Source: Acidobacteriota bacterium (GTDB lineage Bacteria; Acidobacteriota; Blastocatellia; RBC074). Taken from it: a DNA stretch of 64,000 nt. Positions 41,974 through 51,678 of the stretch are shown here, in pieces. The notes under the pieces were generated by a model. It ran no database searches. It saw only the letters and a list, made by a program, of their open reading frames with translations, and was not told where the DNA came from. The stretch is from assembly GCA_018268995.1 (NCBI GenBank), contig JAFDVL010000063.1, positions 739 to 64,738 on the forward strand, written 5' to 3'. Both the position numbers and the translations under genes were made by a program. How positions within the stretch are numbered: position 1 is the stretch's first letter; each line of letters opens with the position of its first letter.

Positions 41974-44682
41974 GTGTCATCAAGTGATCCCTCCATCGAA
42001 ACGACTGGCAGTGGAGTCCAATCGCCATTTGTAGCCTCGTCGCACGTCATGAAGTACGACGTCTTTATCAGCTATAGTCGCCGCGATAAGGCCTTCACGG
42101 ATGAACTGCAAAAAGCTTTGGCGCGGTACACGCTGCCCAAACAGGAAAGGTCTGGGCAGCGGCATTTGCGCATTTTTCGCGATACAGAGGATTTGGTTGG
42201 TGCCGATTATTATCAATCTATCGAACAGAATTTGAAATCTTCCGCCAAGCTGATTCTCATTTGCTCGCCGATGTCGGCGAAGAGCCAATTCGTCAATGAC
42301 GAAGTAAAAAACTTCGCGGCCTTGAATCATCCGAAGAACATTATTCCCATCCTTCTGGATGGTCTTCCCAACAATGAGGCAAAGCCGGGGCAGGAAGACT
42401 TGCGTGCTTTCCCGCCAGCGCTCTGCGACGCGCTCACCCTGCCGCTTGCCATTAGCTATCAGGGGATCAATCTAAAAAAGAACAAGCCGCATAAATCTCC
42501 GTATGACGACTCCTGGTATACGATGCTGGCAAGCCTGCTTGATATAGGTCGGGCGGAGCTTGAGCAGCGGGAGCAGCGCCGCCGCCGCCAGCAACTGACG
42601 ATCACTCTGGCTGTGACAAGCAGTATTATTTTGGTGCTGGCGGCGTTAGCAATCTATGCCTTTTTGCAAAAGAACAAAGCAGATGATCAGACGGTATTGG
42701 CAACTCAACAGCGTGATCGGGCGAATGTCGCAGCCACTATCGCTACCTCGCAAAAGATCGCAGCCTCGGCTCTTTCACTCAAAGAAAATAAGCCGGACTT
42801 AGCCGCTTTGTTGAGCGTGGAAGCCGCGCGGCGTGTGGCGGAAGTCAACCAGCCTGATGATCTGGAAGTTCATAATGCTTTGCTTTCTACCACACATGCG
42901 AATTCGCGCATGATTGCCCTGTTACATTACCCCGGACGTGTCGTAGACGTCGCCTTTAGCCCAGTGGAGAAGGTGATGGCCTCTGGCAGCGCAGACGGGA
43001 AAATCTGTTTCTGGGACGTGGCAAAGAATCAGTTACTGGGAACGCCGCTTGATGGACATAAGGAAAATGTCTTGAGTCTTGCCTTCAGCCCGGATGGCAA
43101 AGTTTTGGCTTCAAGTGGCTCTGACAGCACGATTCGATTTTGGGATGTGACAAGTCGTAAACCATTAGGGGAACCACTCAAAAAACACCAAACGGCTGTT
43201 CGGCGGGTGATCTTCAGCCCGGATGGGAAAACCTTAGCCTCCGCCAGCGAAGACGGCACGATTTTGCTTTGGGATGTACAGGCGCGCACCGTGCAGGGCG
43301 ATCCCCTTCAAGCAGGTTCGGTGGACATTGCTTTTCTTCCCAAAGGCAATGCCCTTGCGGTGCTGACTTCATCAGGCTTCGAGTTATTGGATTTGGCAAC
43401 TCGGGCTCTCATTAAAGAGGGCGCAGACAACCGCGCATTTGAGTCTGGTGAACTCGGTATTGCCCAACTCGCGGCCAGTCAGGATGGAACCCTGCTTGCA
43501 GCAGCCGCTGGCCCTTCTGTCTGGTTCCAGCCCATTTTGTCTGCTGGCTCGGAACTGCCAAGGTTTGGGGCGGCCAACCCTGCTGACGGTGAGCAGAGAG
43601 CGCGGGGGGGCAGTCATAGCCAACAGGTCTATAGTCTGGCTTTCAGTCCGGTTGGGAATTTGCTTGCATCCTCAAGCAAGGATTCGACCATCAAGCTGTG
43701 GAACACCGATGAAAATAAAGAAGAGATGAAATTGAATGGTCACTCCGGGCCGATCAATGCCTTAGTTTACAACCACGATGGAAAGTTGCTGGCCTCAGCG
43801 GGAGATGATGGAAACATCGCGTTGTGGGACATGGGAAGTTCCATTGGCTCAGGCCGCACGCTCGAAGCTCATGGGCCGGTTGCCTTTCGCCCCAACGGCA
43901 ATCTTGTTGCGCAGGGACTTAAGGGTAACACCTGGTATCAATGGAATATGGCAGGGCAACGCTCCTCCGCCAATGGCCAGGGGGAAAGTGCTGAATCTGC
44001 AAACCCCGATCAATCCGTGCGCGCTGTTAGTCCAGATGGGAAAATTATCGCTGAGGTAAAAGCGGATGCCGATGGTGCAGAAAAGCTTCAGCTATGGTCA
44101 GCCGAGCCGCGAAAAGCGCTAGCCCCGCCACTTGAAGGGCACGAACATCGCATCTCCAGTCTGGCCTTTAGTCCTGATGGGAAGATTCTGGCTTCTGGTA
44201 GTCTGGATAAGACGATTCGGTTGTGGGATGTCACGAATAAGCAATTGATTGGTAGTCCGCTGACTGGCTCTGCCGGAGCCATCCAGTCGTTAGCCTTTAG
44301 CCCTGACGGAAAAACCCTGGCTGTGGGGACGGGCGACAATCGGGAATCAGACGAAAATTTCAGTACCGACACTGATGTTCATGCCGTGCATTTATGGAAC
44401 GTCGAAAAACGGCTTCCGCTGGGTGCGCCGCTGAGTGGATACAAAGGTTATCAGGTACAGGTTGCCTTTAGCCCAGATGGGAAAACCCTCGCCACCTGGA
44501 CAAATGACGAAGACGATAAGGTGGTGCTGATTGACCTGGGTAATACGGCGCTGATGGAATCTCTTTGCCGTCGCGCCAATCGGAATTTATCATTTGCCGA
44601 ATGGAAACAATATCTGGGCGACTCGCCCTATCGTCGCACTTGCCCTGCCTTCCCGCCGGGCGAAGGCGCTCCTAAAAACTGA
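41974..44682 (+). CDS. TIR domain-TM-WD40 repeat protein
   Basis: About 902 residues. I use GTG 41974, after GGAAGGCAGG; an ATG at 42049 is also possible. A TIR/TIR-2-like domain (KYDVFISYSRRDKAFTDELQ at about 27 onward, then RIFRDTEDLVGADYYQSIEQ) is followed by a membrane span (about 205-228, SIILVLAALAIYAF) and at least seven WD40-type blades (FWDVAKNQ, FWDVTSRK, LWDVQART, LWNTDENK, LWDMGSS, LWDVTNKQ, LWNVEKRL). TIR domains signal or hydrolyse NAD; the propeller would be the sensor on the far side. Stress signalling or defence are both possible; I have no evidence to choose. Confidence 0.88.
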   Translation: MSSSDPSIETTGSGVQSPFVASSHVMKYDVFISYSRRDKAFTDELQKALARYTLPKQERSGQRHLRIFRDTEDLVGADYYQSIEQNLKSSAKLILICSPMSAKSQFVNDEVKNFAALNHPKNIIPILLDGLPNNEAKPGQEDLRAFPPALCDALTLPLAISYQGINLKKNKPHKSPYDDSWYTMLASLLDIGRAELEQREQRRRRQQLTITLAVTSSIILVLAALAIYAFLQKNKADDQTVLATQQRDRANVAATIATSQKIAASALSLKENKPDLAALLSVEAARRVAEVNQPDDLEVHNALLSTTHANSRMIALLHYPGRVVDVAFSPVEKVMASGSADGKICFWDVAKNQLLGTPLDGHKENVLSLAFSPDGKVLASSGSDSTIRFWDVTSRKPLGEPLKKHQTAVRRVIFSPDGKTLASASEDGTILLWDVQARTVQGDPLQAGSVDIAFLPKGNALAVLTSSGFELLDLATRALIKEGADNRAFESGELGIAQLAASQDGTLLAAAAGPSVWFQPILSAGSELPRFGAANPADGEQRARGGSHSQQVYSLAFSPVGNLLASSSKDSTIKLWNTDENKEEMKLNGHSGPINALVYNHDGKLLASAGDDGNIALWDMGSSIGSGRTLEAHGPVAFRPNGNLVAQGLKGNTWYQWNMAGQRSSANGQGESAESANPDQSVRAVSPDGKIIAEVKADADGAEKLQLWSAEPRKALAPPLEGHEHRISSLAFSPDGKILASGSLDKTIRLWDVTNKQLIGSPLTGSAGAIQSLAFSPDGKTLAVGTGDNRESDENFSTDTDVHAVHLWNVEKRLPLGAPLSGYKGYQVQVAFSPDGKTLATWTNDEDDKVVLIDLGNTALMESLCRRANRNLSFAEWKQYLGDSPYRRTCPAFPPGEGAPKN

Positions 44683-44693
44683 TTCCTGCACCT

Positions 44694-46373
44694 ATGTCCA
44701 AAATAATTATTATCTTCCTCCTCTGCCTTGGCCTGAGCCACACGACGCTTAGCCAAACTGCTCCTATCACGATTCGCGTAGACGCGGCCAAACCGAAAGG
44801 CCCGATGAAGCCGATCTGGAGTTGGTTTGGTTATGACGAGCCGAACTACACCTACATGAAAGACGGCAAGAAACTGCTGTCAGAACTTGCGGCTTTGAGT
44901 CCAACGCCCGTCTTTGTTCGCACGCACAATTTGCTGACGACGGGCGATGGAAAAGCCGCGCTGAAGTGGGGTTCGACCAATGCCTACACCGAAGATGCGC
45001 AGGGCAAGCCGATTTATGATTGGACGATTGTGGATCGCATCTTTGACACGTTGCTAAAACGCAAAATGAAGCCACTGGTCGAAATCGGCTTTATGCCCGA
45101 AGCCTTATCAGTAAAACCGCAACCGTACAAACATTCGTGGGGCATCGGGCAGACCTACAACACGGTCTTTACAGGCTGGGCGCATCCGCCGCGCGATTAC
45201 GCAAAATGGTCAGAGTTGGTGTTTCAGTGGGTGAAGCATTCCGTCCAAAAATACGGTCGCGCCGAAGTCGAAAGCTGGTGGTGGGAGTTATGGAACGAGC
45301 CAGACATCGGATACTGGCAAAGCACGCCGGAGGAATATTTCAAGCTTTACGATTACACGGCGGATGCGGTGAAACGCGCGTTGCCGACCGCGCGCATCGG
45401 CGGGCCGCACGTCACGGGGCCGCTCGGTGCGCGGACGCAAAAGTTTTTGCGCGACTTTCTCGAACATTGCGCGCGCGGTAAAAACGCGGCAACGGGCAAG
45501 ACTGGCACACCTGTAGATTACATTGGCTTTCACGCCAAAGGCGTGCCGCGCGTGATCGAAGGCCACGTGCAAATGGGCATCAACAGCCAACTCAAAGCCA
45601 TTTCCAACGCGTTCGAGATCGTGGCGTCATTTCCTGAATATCGCGACACGCCACTGGTGATTGGCGAATCTGACCCGGAAGGTTGTGCCGCGTGTTCCTC
45701 ACGCGTCTATCCGCAAAACGGCTATCGCAACGGCACGATGTATTCCAGCTACACCGCTGCGCAAATCGCACGCACGTATGAACTCGCCGACTTGCACGGC
45801 GTGAATATTCTGGGTTCGGTGACGTGGGCGTTCGAGTTTGAAGACCAGCCCTATTTTGACGGCTTCCGCGATCTGGCGACGAACGGCATAGACAAACCCG
45901 TCCTCAATGTCTTTCGCATGCTGGGCAAAATGGGCGGCGAACGGTTGACCGTTGAGAGCACAGGCGCGTTGAAACTGGAAACAATTCGTGACCAGAGTGT
46001 GCGCGGCAAGCCAGAGGTGAACGCGCTTGCCAGCCGCCAGAACCGCAGTGTTGCTGTGCTGATATGGAACTATCACGACGACGATTTGCCCGCACCGCCG
46101 AGCGAGGTTGAAGTTTTGATTGATGGTCTTCCCAAGGGGCGACCGCTGTTACACCATTACCGTATAGACGCCGAGCATAGTAACTCGTATGAAGTCTGGA
46201 AAAAGCTGGGTTCGCCGCAACAACCCACACCCGCACAATACAAGCAGCTTGAGCGAGCCGGACAATTGCAACTGCTCGCCTCGCCGCAACGCCAGCAGGT
46301 GACGGATGGAAAGCTGGCGGTGAAATTCAGTTTGCCGCGACAAGGCGTGTCGTTGCTGCGGCTGGCGTGGTGA
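44694..46373 (+). CDS. Secreted GH39-like glycoside hydrolase
   Basis: A 559-residue exported protein (signal peptide about 1-20, ending TLSQ) with a TIM barrel like GH39 beta-xylosidases. The acid/base Glu is in WWWELWNEPDIGYW and the probable nucleophile Glu in LVIGESDPEG. A C-terminal beta-sandwich ending in LPRQGVSLLRL follows, as in GH39. It probably cleaves xylo- or related plant oligosaccharides. It follows the TIR-WD40 gene by 11 nt. Its stop codon overlaps the first bases of an inverted repeat. Confidence 0.85.
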   Translation: MSKIIIIFLLCLGLSHTTLSQTAPITIRVDAAKPKGPMKPIWSWFGYDEPNYTYMKDGKKLLSELAALSPTPVFVRTHNLLTTGDGKAALKWGSTNAYTEDAQGKPIYDWTIVDRIFDTLLKRKMKPLVEIGFMPEALSVKPQPYKHSWGIGQTYNTVFTGWAHPPRDYAKWSELVFQWVKHSVQKYGRAEVESWWWELWNEPDIGYWQSTPEEYFKLYDYTADAVKRALPTARIGGPHVTGPLGARTQKFLRDFLEHCARGKNAATGKTGTPVDYIGFHAKGVPRVIEGHVQMGINSQLKAISNAFEIVASFPEYRDTPLVIGESDPEGCAACSSRVYPQNGYRNGTMYSSYTAAQIARTYELADLHGVNILGSVTWAFEFEDQPYFDGFRDLATNGIDKPVLNVFRMLGKMGGERLTVESTGALKLETIRDQSVRGKPEVNALASRQNRSVAVLIWNYHDDDLPAPPSEVEVLIDGLPKGRPLLHHYRIDAEHSNSYEVWKKLGSPQQPTPAQYKQLERAGQLQLLASPQRQQVTDGKLAVKFSLPRQGVSLLRLAW

Positions 46374-46546
46374 CGCGCAGCGCCTGGGAGCGCAGGCATC
46401 CTTGCCTGCCGTTTGTGGAGCGAAGGCGGAGCAAACTTCTTGTGGGGAATATACGCGAAAGATCAAGCAATCTCCTGACGGGTTCGAGCGCAGTTGCACG
46501 CGCTCTTAGCAGTCCGTGTCGCCTGCGCTCCCAGGCGCTGCGCGTC
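46372..46546. repeat. GGGAGYRCA inverted repeat, copy at 46.4 kb
   Basis: Perfect 26-bp terminal arms (46372-46397 and 46521-46546) contain CGCCTGGGAGCGCAGGC. The left arm continues into the hairpin GCAGGC-atcctt-GCCTGC. It begins within the stop codon of the GH39 gene. Confidence 0.85.
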
Positions 46547-46555
46547 GTACAGGCA

Positions 46556-47743
46556 CTATTTTTTTCGAGAAATTACACGCACACGATGTGCCTCGCTATC
46601 ACCCACGTAAATCCTGCTATCCCGATCTACAAACACACCGTGCGGACGCGCCATTTTGCAGGCGAGCGGATCACCGTCCGGGCCATCGCCTTTTTGCCCT
46701 GTGCCTGCGATTAATTCCAGCGTTTGTTTGCGCACATCAATCATCCGAATGGAATGGCTCTCCGTGTCGGCCAGGTAGACATTGCCATCCGGCGCGATGC
46801 TCAAGCCTTTGGGGCCGGAAAGCGTCGCCGTTTTTGCTGGGCCGCCGTTGCCCGTGAAGCCGGATTTGCCTGTGCCCGCGATGTGGTGAATCGTCCCGGT
46901 TTTGAGGTTGAGTTTGTACACGGCATTGCCTTCACGAAGTGCGAGCCACAAATTGCCTGCGCGGTCGAAATCAATTGCGCGTGGGCCGTTCAGCGGTGTG
47001 CCTGTGATCTGCGCGCTGTCGGGCGTTGGAGCTTTTTCGCCTGTGCCTGCGAAAGTTGTAATCACCCTCGTTTTCGGATCAACCTTGCGAATGCGATGGT
47101 TGGCAATGTCACAGATGTACAGATTGCCTGCGCGATCAAATTGGATGCTGTGCGGCTGATTCAACATCGCGCCTGTGGCCGCGCTGCCATCGCCGGAAAA
47201 GCCTGCTTTTCCGGTGCCTGCAACGGTCGTGATGATTTTCGTCTTGGCATCAACGCGCCGTACGATGTGGTTCATCCGTTCGACAAAGAAGAGATTGCCG
47301 CGCCGATCAAAGCGCACTTCGTAAGGCTCGTTTAGTTCAGCCTTTGTGGCTGCGCCACCATCACCCACATAGCCTTTTTTCCCGGAACCCGCAACCGTTA
47401 TGATCGTGCCATCAGAAGCGATGCGGCGAATGACGTGATTGTTCGTATCGCAGAAATACAACGCACCGTCGGGGCCGCGCACGACGCCAAAAGGGTTGTC
47501 CAATTTAGCTTGTATGGCTGCGCCGCCATCGCCTGTGTAACCCGCTTGTCCAGTTCCAGCCACGGTCGTGATTTGGGCTTTGGCTGTGACCGAGAACATC
47601 AGAAGTACAAGTAAGCCAATCTGACTAATCTCAACGCAAAAGGACAAATGAGCAAATGGACAAAGAATGTTCATCTGGTATGTGTCTTTGTTCCTTTGCC
47701 CCTTTGTCCCTTTGCGGTAAAACCGTTGATGAAGTTGTTTCAT
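46556..47743 (-). CDS. Secreted NHL-repeat protein with repeat insertion in signal peptide
   Basis: A 395-residue protein made almost wholly of NHL repeats, each reading like GNLYICDIANHRIRKVD or ALYFCDTNNHVIRRI, separated by ITTVAGTGxxGYTGDGG linkers: a six-bladed propeller. The start ATG 47743 has AGAGG six bases upstream. Residues 9-37 are encoded by repeat element C, 84 bp long and hence in frame. Without it the N-terminus would be MKQLHQRF joined to ISQIGLLVLLMFSVTAKA, an ordinary signal peptide. An ATG at 47674 is an alternative start. Function probably binding or scaffolding outside the membrane. Confidence 0.82.
   Translation of the reverse strand: MKQLHQRFYRKGTKGQRNKDTYQMNILCPFAHLSFCVEISQIGLLVLLMFSVTAKAQITTVAGTGQAGYTGDGGAAIQAKLDNPFGVVRGPDGALYFCDTNNHVIRRIASDGTIITVAGSGKKGYVGDGGAATKAELNEPYEVRFDRRGNLFFVERMNHIVRRVDAKTKIITTVAGTGKAGFSGDGSAATGAMLNQPHSIQFDRAGNLYICDIANHRIRKVDPKTRVITTFAGTGEKAPTPDSAQITGTPLNGPRAIDFDRAGNLWLALREGNAVYKLNLKTGTIHHIAGTGKSGFTGNGGPAKTATLSGPKGLSIAPDGNVYLADTESHSIRMIDVRKQTLELIAGTGQKGDGPDGDPLACKMARPHGVFVDRDSRIYVGDSEAHRVRVISRKK
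47634..47717. repeat. Inverted repeat of reiterated words, element C
   Basis: 33-bp arms (47634-47666 and 47685-47717) match at 27 positions as reverse complements. They are built of GGACAAA, GCAAA and CTTTGTCC, CTTTGC words. The 84-bp element lies inside the NHL gene. Confidence 0.8.
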
Positions 47744-47863
47744 GTGTTTCCTCTTTGCAATCTGTAGGTGTGGGCATAGAATAACGGCCTCTCATTTTTG
47801 TGCAAGCCTTCTGCTCGCGCATTCGTTATCCGTTAGGCGTTTTCAAAATTGGAGGAAGCTGCA

Positions 47864-50116
47864 ATGTTCCGCAGACATCGCTTGAAGTTGGGCGCGGTGC
47901 TTTTCCTGGTGCTGGGTGTTGTGTGGGCTGTGGCGGATCAGCCACAATTCAAGGCTTCGCATCTGAAGCATTGGGCGTACAAGCCAGTCGTTAAACCCAC
48001 TATCCCGGAAGTAACCAATAAAGCCTGGGTCAAGACGGACGTAGACGCCTTTATCCTGAACGCGCTCGAACAAGCAAAGCTCGCGCCAGCTAAGGCTGCC
48101 GACAAAATCACACTCCTGCGGCGCGCGACCTTCGATTTGACGGGCTTGCCGCCGACGCCGCAAGACACCGCTGCGTTTCTCGCTGACAAATCATCAAGCG
48201 CCTTTGCCAAAGTTGTAGACCGTTTGCTTGCTAGTCCGGCGTATGGCGAACACTGGGCGCGGCATTGGCTTGATCTGGCGCGCTATGCCGAAAGCGATGG
48301 CTTCAAAGCTGACGACACGCGCCCGCACATTTGGCGCTATCGCGATTACGTCATCAAAGCCTTCAATAGCGACAAGCCCTACAGTCGCTTCATTCAGGAA
48401 CAAATCGCGGGCGATGAATTGTGGCCGAATGATCCTGATGCACTCGTCGCAACGGGCTTCAATCGGCATTACCCCGATGAATATAACGCGCGCAATTTGC
48501 GGCAACGGCGACAAGAGATTCTGAACGACATCACCGATACTGTCGGCGCGACATTCCTTGGCACGACCTACGCCTGTGCGCGCTGTCACGATCACAAATA
48601 TGATCCTGTTTTGCAGAAGGATTATTACAAGCTGCAAGCCTTTTTTGCTGGTGTACGTGCGAAGGATGATTACGTGCTGGTTTCAGCCGCTGAGCAAGCA
48701 TCATATCAAAAGAAACTCAGCCTTTGGCAGGAGCAAACCAAAGACCTCCGCGACCAAATTGCGAAACTAGAAGCGCCTGTCGTTAAGGCTCTCTACGACG
48801 ATAGCTTTGAGAAATATCCCGAAGACATCCAGAAAGCCATCACCACGCCCGCCGAGAAGCGCGACACGATGCAGTGGCTGATGTATCACAAAGCACAATG
48901 GCAGTTGAATTACGGCGTAGACGAAGACGGCAACGGCATTCGCGCCAAGCTCAAAGGCGACGCGAAGAAACAGTATGATGATTTGAAGGCGAAGCTCGCC
49001 GCGTTCGATTCGATCAAACCTGCGCCCTTGCCGATTGGCTCTGGCATCACCGATGTCGGACGTGAGGCTCCGGCGCAGCATCTCTTGATTAGCGGTGGTT
49101 ATGACAACTTTGGCCCCGAAGTGCAGCCAGGGTTCTTGACGATCATCAATCCTGAACCGGCAACGATTGTTCCGACAGCCAATTCATCAGGCCGCCGAAC
49201 GGCGCTGGCGAATTGGTTGATTGATCCGAAAAATCCATTGGTTGCCCGCGTGATGGCGAATCGCATCTGGCATTATCATTTCGGACGCGGCATCGTCGGC
49301 ACGCCGAACGATTTCGGGATGATGCGCGACCCCGAAACGAACCGCCCCTTGCTGGACTACCTCGCCACGACGTTCATCGAAAAAGGTTGGAGCCTCAAGG
49401 CAATGCACCGCCTGATTATGCTTTCCAGCACGTATCAGCAGGCGTCCGATTTCAACGCCGACGCCGCAGCGAAAGACCCGGACAATCGGTTGCAATGGCG
49501 CTTCCAGCGGCAACGACTGAGCGGCGAAGAAATCCGCGATGCGATCCTTGCCGTCAGTGGCAAACTGAATCCGCAAATGGGAGGCCCCAGCATTTACCCT
49601 GACATTCCCGAAGGCATGGACATTCGCGGGGGCTGGAAGAAGAAAGAAGACGAAGACGCGAAAAATCGCCGCAGCATTTACGTCTTCATTCGTCGCAATG
49701 TGCGTTACCCAATGTTTCAGGCGTTCGATTTGCCCGACACGCACGAAAGCTGTGGACGTCGCACAACCACGACTACCGCGCCACAGGCGTTGAATTTGCT
49801 CAATGACAAAGCGGTGTTGCGCGCCGCCGAAGCTTTTGCCAGCCGCGTCATTGCCGAGTCCAAACCTGATTGCTCGGCGTGGATTGAGACGGCCTATCAG
49901 CACGCGTTTTCGCGCCGTCCTGATGCAAGTGAGCAGGCATTAGCATCTGCATTTTTGCAAAAGCAAACGGCATTGCTGCGCGACAAACTGGCGGCGAAAG
50001 CGCCTGTCGCTGTGCCTGCAAAACTGCCTACGGGGATTGATCCGGTAGAAGCTGCGGCGCTCGTGGATTTGTGTCACGTTCTGTTCAACTCGAATGAGTT
50101 TGTGTATGTCAACTAA
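47864..50116 (+). CDS. DUF1549/DUF1553 (PSD1-type) exported protein
   Basis: A 750-residue protein with a signal anchor (about 7-25, LKLGAVLFLVLGVVWAVA). The DUF1549 half has LLRRATFDLTGLPPTP, YGEHWARHWLDLARYAESDGF and the CARCHDHKYDP motif, a CxxCH that could hold heme. The DUF1553 half has NPLVARVMANRIWHYHFGRGIVGTPNDFG and DTHESCGRRTTTTTAPQALNL. These proteins are abundant in Planctomycetes and Acidobacteriota, usually beside DUF1501 genes, and are linked to polysaccharide use. The ATG has GGAGG eight bases upstream. Confidence 0.92.
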   Translation: MFRRHRLKLGAVLFLVLGVVWAVADQPQFKASHLKHWAYKPVVKPTIPEVTNKAWVKTDVDAFILNALEQAKLAPAKAADKITLLRRATFDLTGLPPTPQDTAAFLADKSSSAFAKVVDRLLASPAYGEHWARHWLDLARYAESDGFKADDTRPHIWRYRDYVIKAFNSDKPYSRFIQEQIAGDELWPNDPDALVATGFNRHYPDEYNARNLRQRRQEILNDITDTVGATFLGTTYACARCHDHKYDPVLQKDYYKLQAFFAGVRAKDDYVLVSAAEQASYQKKLSLWQEQTKDLRDQIAKLEAPVVKALYDDSFEKYPEDIQKAITTPAEKRDTMQWLMYHKAQWQLNYGVDEDGNGIRAKLKGDAKKQYDDLKAKLAAFDSIKPAPLPIGSGITDVGREAPAQHLLISGGYDNFGPEVQPGFLTIINPEPATIVPTANSSGRRTALANWLIDPKNPLVARVMANRIWHYHFGRGIVGTPNDFGMMRDPETNRPLLDYLATTFIEKGWSLKAMHRLIMLSSTYQQASDFNADAAAKDPDNRLQWRFQRQRLSGEEIRDAILAVSGKLNPQMGGPSIYPDIPEGMDIRGGWKKKEDEDAKNRRSIYVFIRRNVRYPMFQAFDLPDTHESCGRRTTTTTAPQALNLLNDKAVLRAAEAFASRVIAESKPDCSAWIETAYQHAFSRRPDASEQALASAFLQKQTALLRDKLAAKAPVAVPAKLPTGIDPVEAAALVDLCHVLFNSNEFVYVN

Positions 50117-50118
50117 CC

Positions 50119-50223
50119 CCTGGGAGCGCACGCGGCCCGCGTGCTAAGCCTTCGGCAGGGATAACTTGCATTGCAACGAATTGACTTCCCACGCCTGGCA
50201 CGCGGGCCGCGTGCGCTCCCAGG
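50119..50223. repeat. GGGAGYRCA inverted repeat, copy at 50.1 kb
   Basis: Perfect 26-bp terminal arms (50119-50144 and 50198-50223), CCTGGGAGCGCACGCGG onward, each with an internal GCACGCGGCCCGCGTGC palindrome. It fills the space between two genes that are normally tightly linked and ends 11 bp before the DUF1501 start codon. Confidence 0.88.
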
Positions 50224-50234
50224 CGCTTCGCGTT

Positions 50235-51674
50235 ATGAACAACCGATACGAAAACGAATTATCATCGCAAGAACAAGCATTGCTGTGTCGTCGCAATTTT
50301 CTGCTGCAAGCCAGCGGCGGTTTAGGTGCGCTAGCCTTGTCCTCAATCCTCAACGAAAACACTGTTGCCAGCCCGCGCGCTGATGATCCTCTCGCGCCGA
50401 AGAAATCGCATCATGCCGCCAAAGCCAAATCGGTTATCTTCCTGTTTATGGAAGGTGGCCCCAGCCATCTTGATACGTTTGACCCGAAACCAAAGCTGCT
50501 GGAACTGGCGGGCAAGCCGATGCCGGAATCATTTGGCCGACCAATCACCGCGATGGGCACGGCGTCGAATAACATCATCCCCAGCCAGCGCACCTTCAAA
50601 CGCTTCGGGCAAAGTGGCATTCCCGTTTCCGATTGGTTGCCGCATACCGCCGAGCACGTAGACGATATGGCGATCATTCGTTCGTGCTGGGCGGATGGCT
50701 TAAATCACGTCGGTTCGGTTTGTCAGATGAATACGGGTTCGATTTTGGCGGGGCGACCTTCGCTTGGCGCGTGGGCGATGTATGGTCTCGGCAGTGCGAA
50801 TCAGAATTTGCCAAGCTTTGTCGTGATGGCGGATGGCGCGGAAGTGTTGGGAGGTACGAAGAATTGGAGCGCAGGCTTTTTGCCCGCGATTTATCAGGGC
50901 ACGCAATTTCGCACCGATGGCTCGCCGATCTTTTATCTGAAGCCGCCCGACACGGTCAGCGAACAGCAACAGCGCAACAAACTGGATTTGCTTGTCGAGC
51001 TTAACCAACGCTTTTCTGCGCCGCGCCCGGAAGATACGGAACTGCTGGCGCGACTAAATTCCTACGAACTTGCGTATCGGATGCAGTCGGCTGCGCCGGA
51101 AGCCGTGGACTTGAACAAAGAAACTGAGGCGACGAAAAAACTCTATGGCATGGACAATCCCGCGACGCAGAAATACGGCACGATGTGTTTGATCGCGCGC
51201 CGTCTGGTCGAACGCAACGTGCGCTTCATTCAACTTTATTCCGGCAGCGGCAGCGCGTGGGATGCGCATTCCAACATCGAAGCCAATCACACCAAGATGT
51301 GTCTGAGCCAGGACAAACCCGTTGCTGGCTTACTCGCCGATTTGAAAGCGCGTGGCTTGCTTGAATCTACGCTAGTGGTGTGGGGCGGGGAATTCGGACG
51401 CACACCGTTTGCCGAAAAAGGTGATGGCCGCGATCACAATCCGTGGGGGTTCACGATGTGGATGGCTGGCGCAGGGATCAAAGGCGGACAGATCGTCGGT
51501 GCGACAGACGAAATCGGCTTGAAGGCAATTGAGAAACGCGCGCACGTCCACGATATTCACGCGACGATTTTGCATTTGTTGGGATTGAACCATCTGCAAA
51601 CATTGTATTTGCACAACGGGCGCATGGAGCGTCCAACGATGACAGATGGGGAATTGATTCGGGAGTTAGTATAA
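50235..51674 (+). CDS. DUF1501 Tat-exported protein
   Basis: A 479-residue protein of the DUF1501 family (alkaline-phosphatase/sulfatase-like fold), starting at ATG 50235. A twin-arginine signal, CRRNFLLQASGGLGALALSS, lies at about 20-40. Core motifs are FLFMEGGPSHLDTFDPKP, GDGRDHNPWGFTMWMAGAGI and the metal-binding WGGEFGRTP and HDIHATILHLLG. It is the regular partner of DUF1553 proteins. No Shine-Dalgarno remains, because the repeat at 50119-50223 lies directly upstream. Confidence 0.92.
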   Translation: MNNRYENELSSQEQALLCRRNFLLQASGGLGALALSSILNENTVASPRADDPLAPKKSHHAAKAKSVIFLFMEGGPSHLDTFDPKPKLLELAGKPMPESFGRPITAMGTASNNIIPSQRTFKRFGQSGIPVSDWLPHTAEHVDDMAIIRSCWADGLNHVGSVCQMNTGSILAGRPSLGAWAMYGLGSANQNLPSFVVMADGAEVLGGTKNWSAGFLPAIYQGTQFRTDGSPIFYLKPPDTVSEQQQRNKLDLLVELNQRFSAPRPEDTELLARLNSYELAYRMQSAAPEAVDLNKETEATKKLYGMDNPATQKYGTMCLIARRLVERNVRFIQLYSGSGSAWDAHSNIEANHTKMCLSQDKPVAGLLADLKARGLLESTLVVWGGEFGRTPFAEKGDGRDHNPWGFTMWMAGAGIKGGQIVGATDEIGLKAIEKRAHVHDIHATILHLLGLNHLQTLYLHNGRMERPTMTDGELIRELV

Positions 51675-51678
51675 CGCT

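Noticed and set aside
43000..44500. Periodic similarity in the TIR-WD40 gene, considered as tandem DNA repeats or a CRISPR-like array
   Set aside because: The period corresponds to WD40 blades and the units differ in DNA sequence. No CRISPR array or cas gene was seen anywhere in the window.
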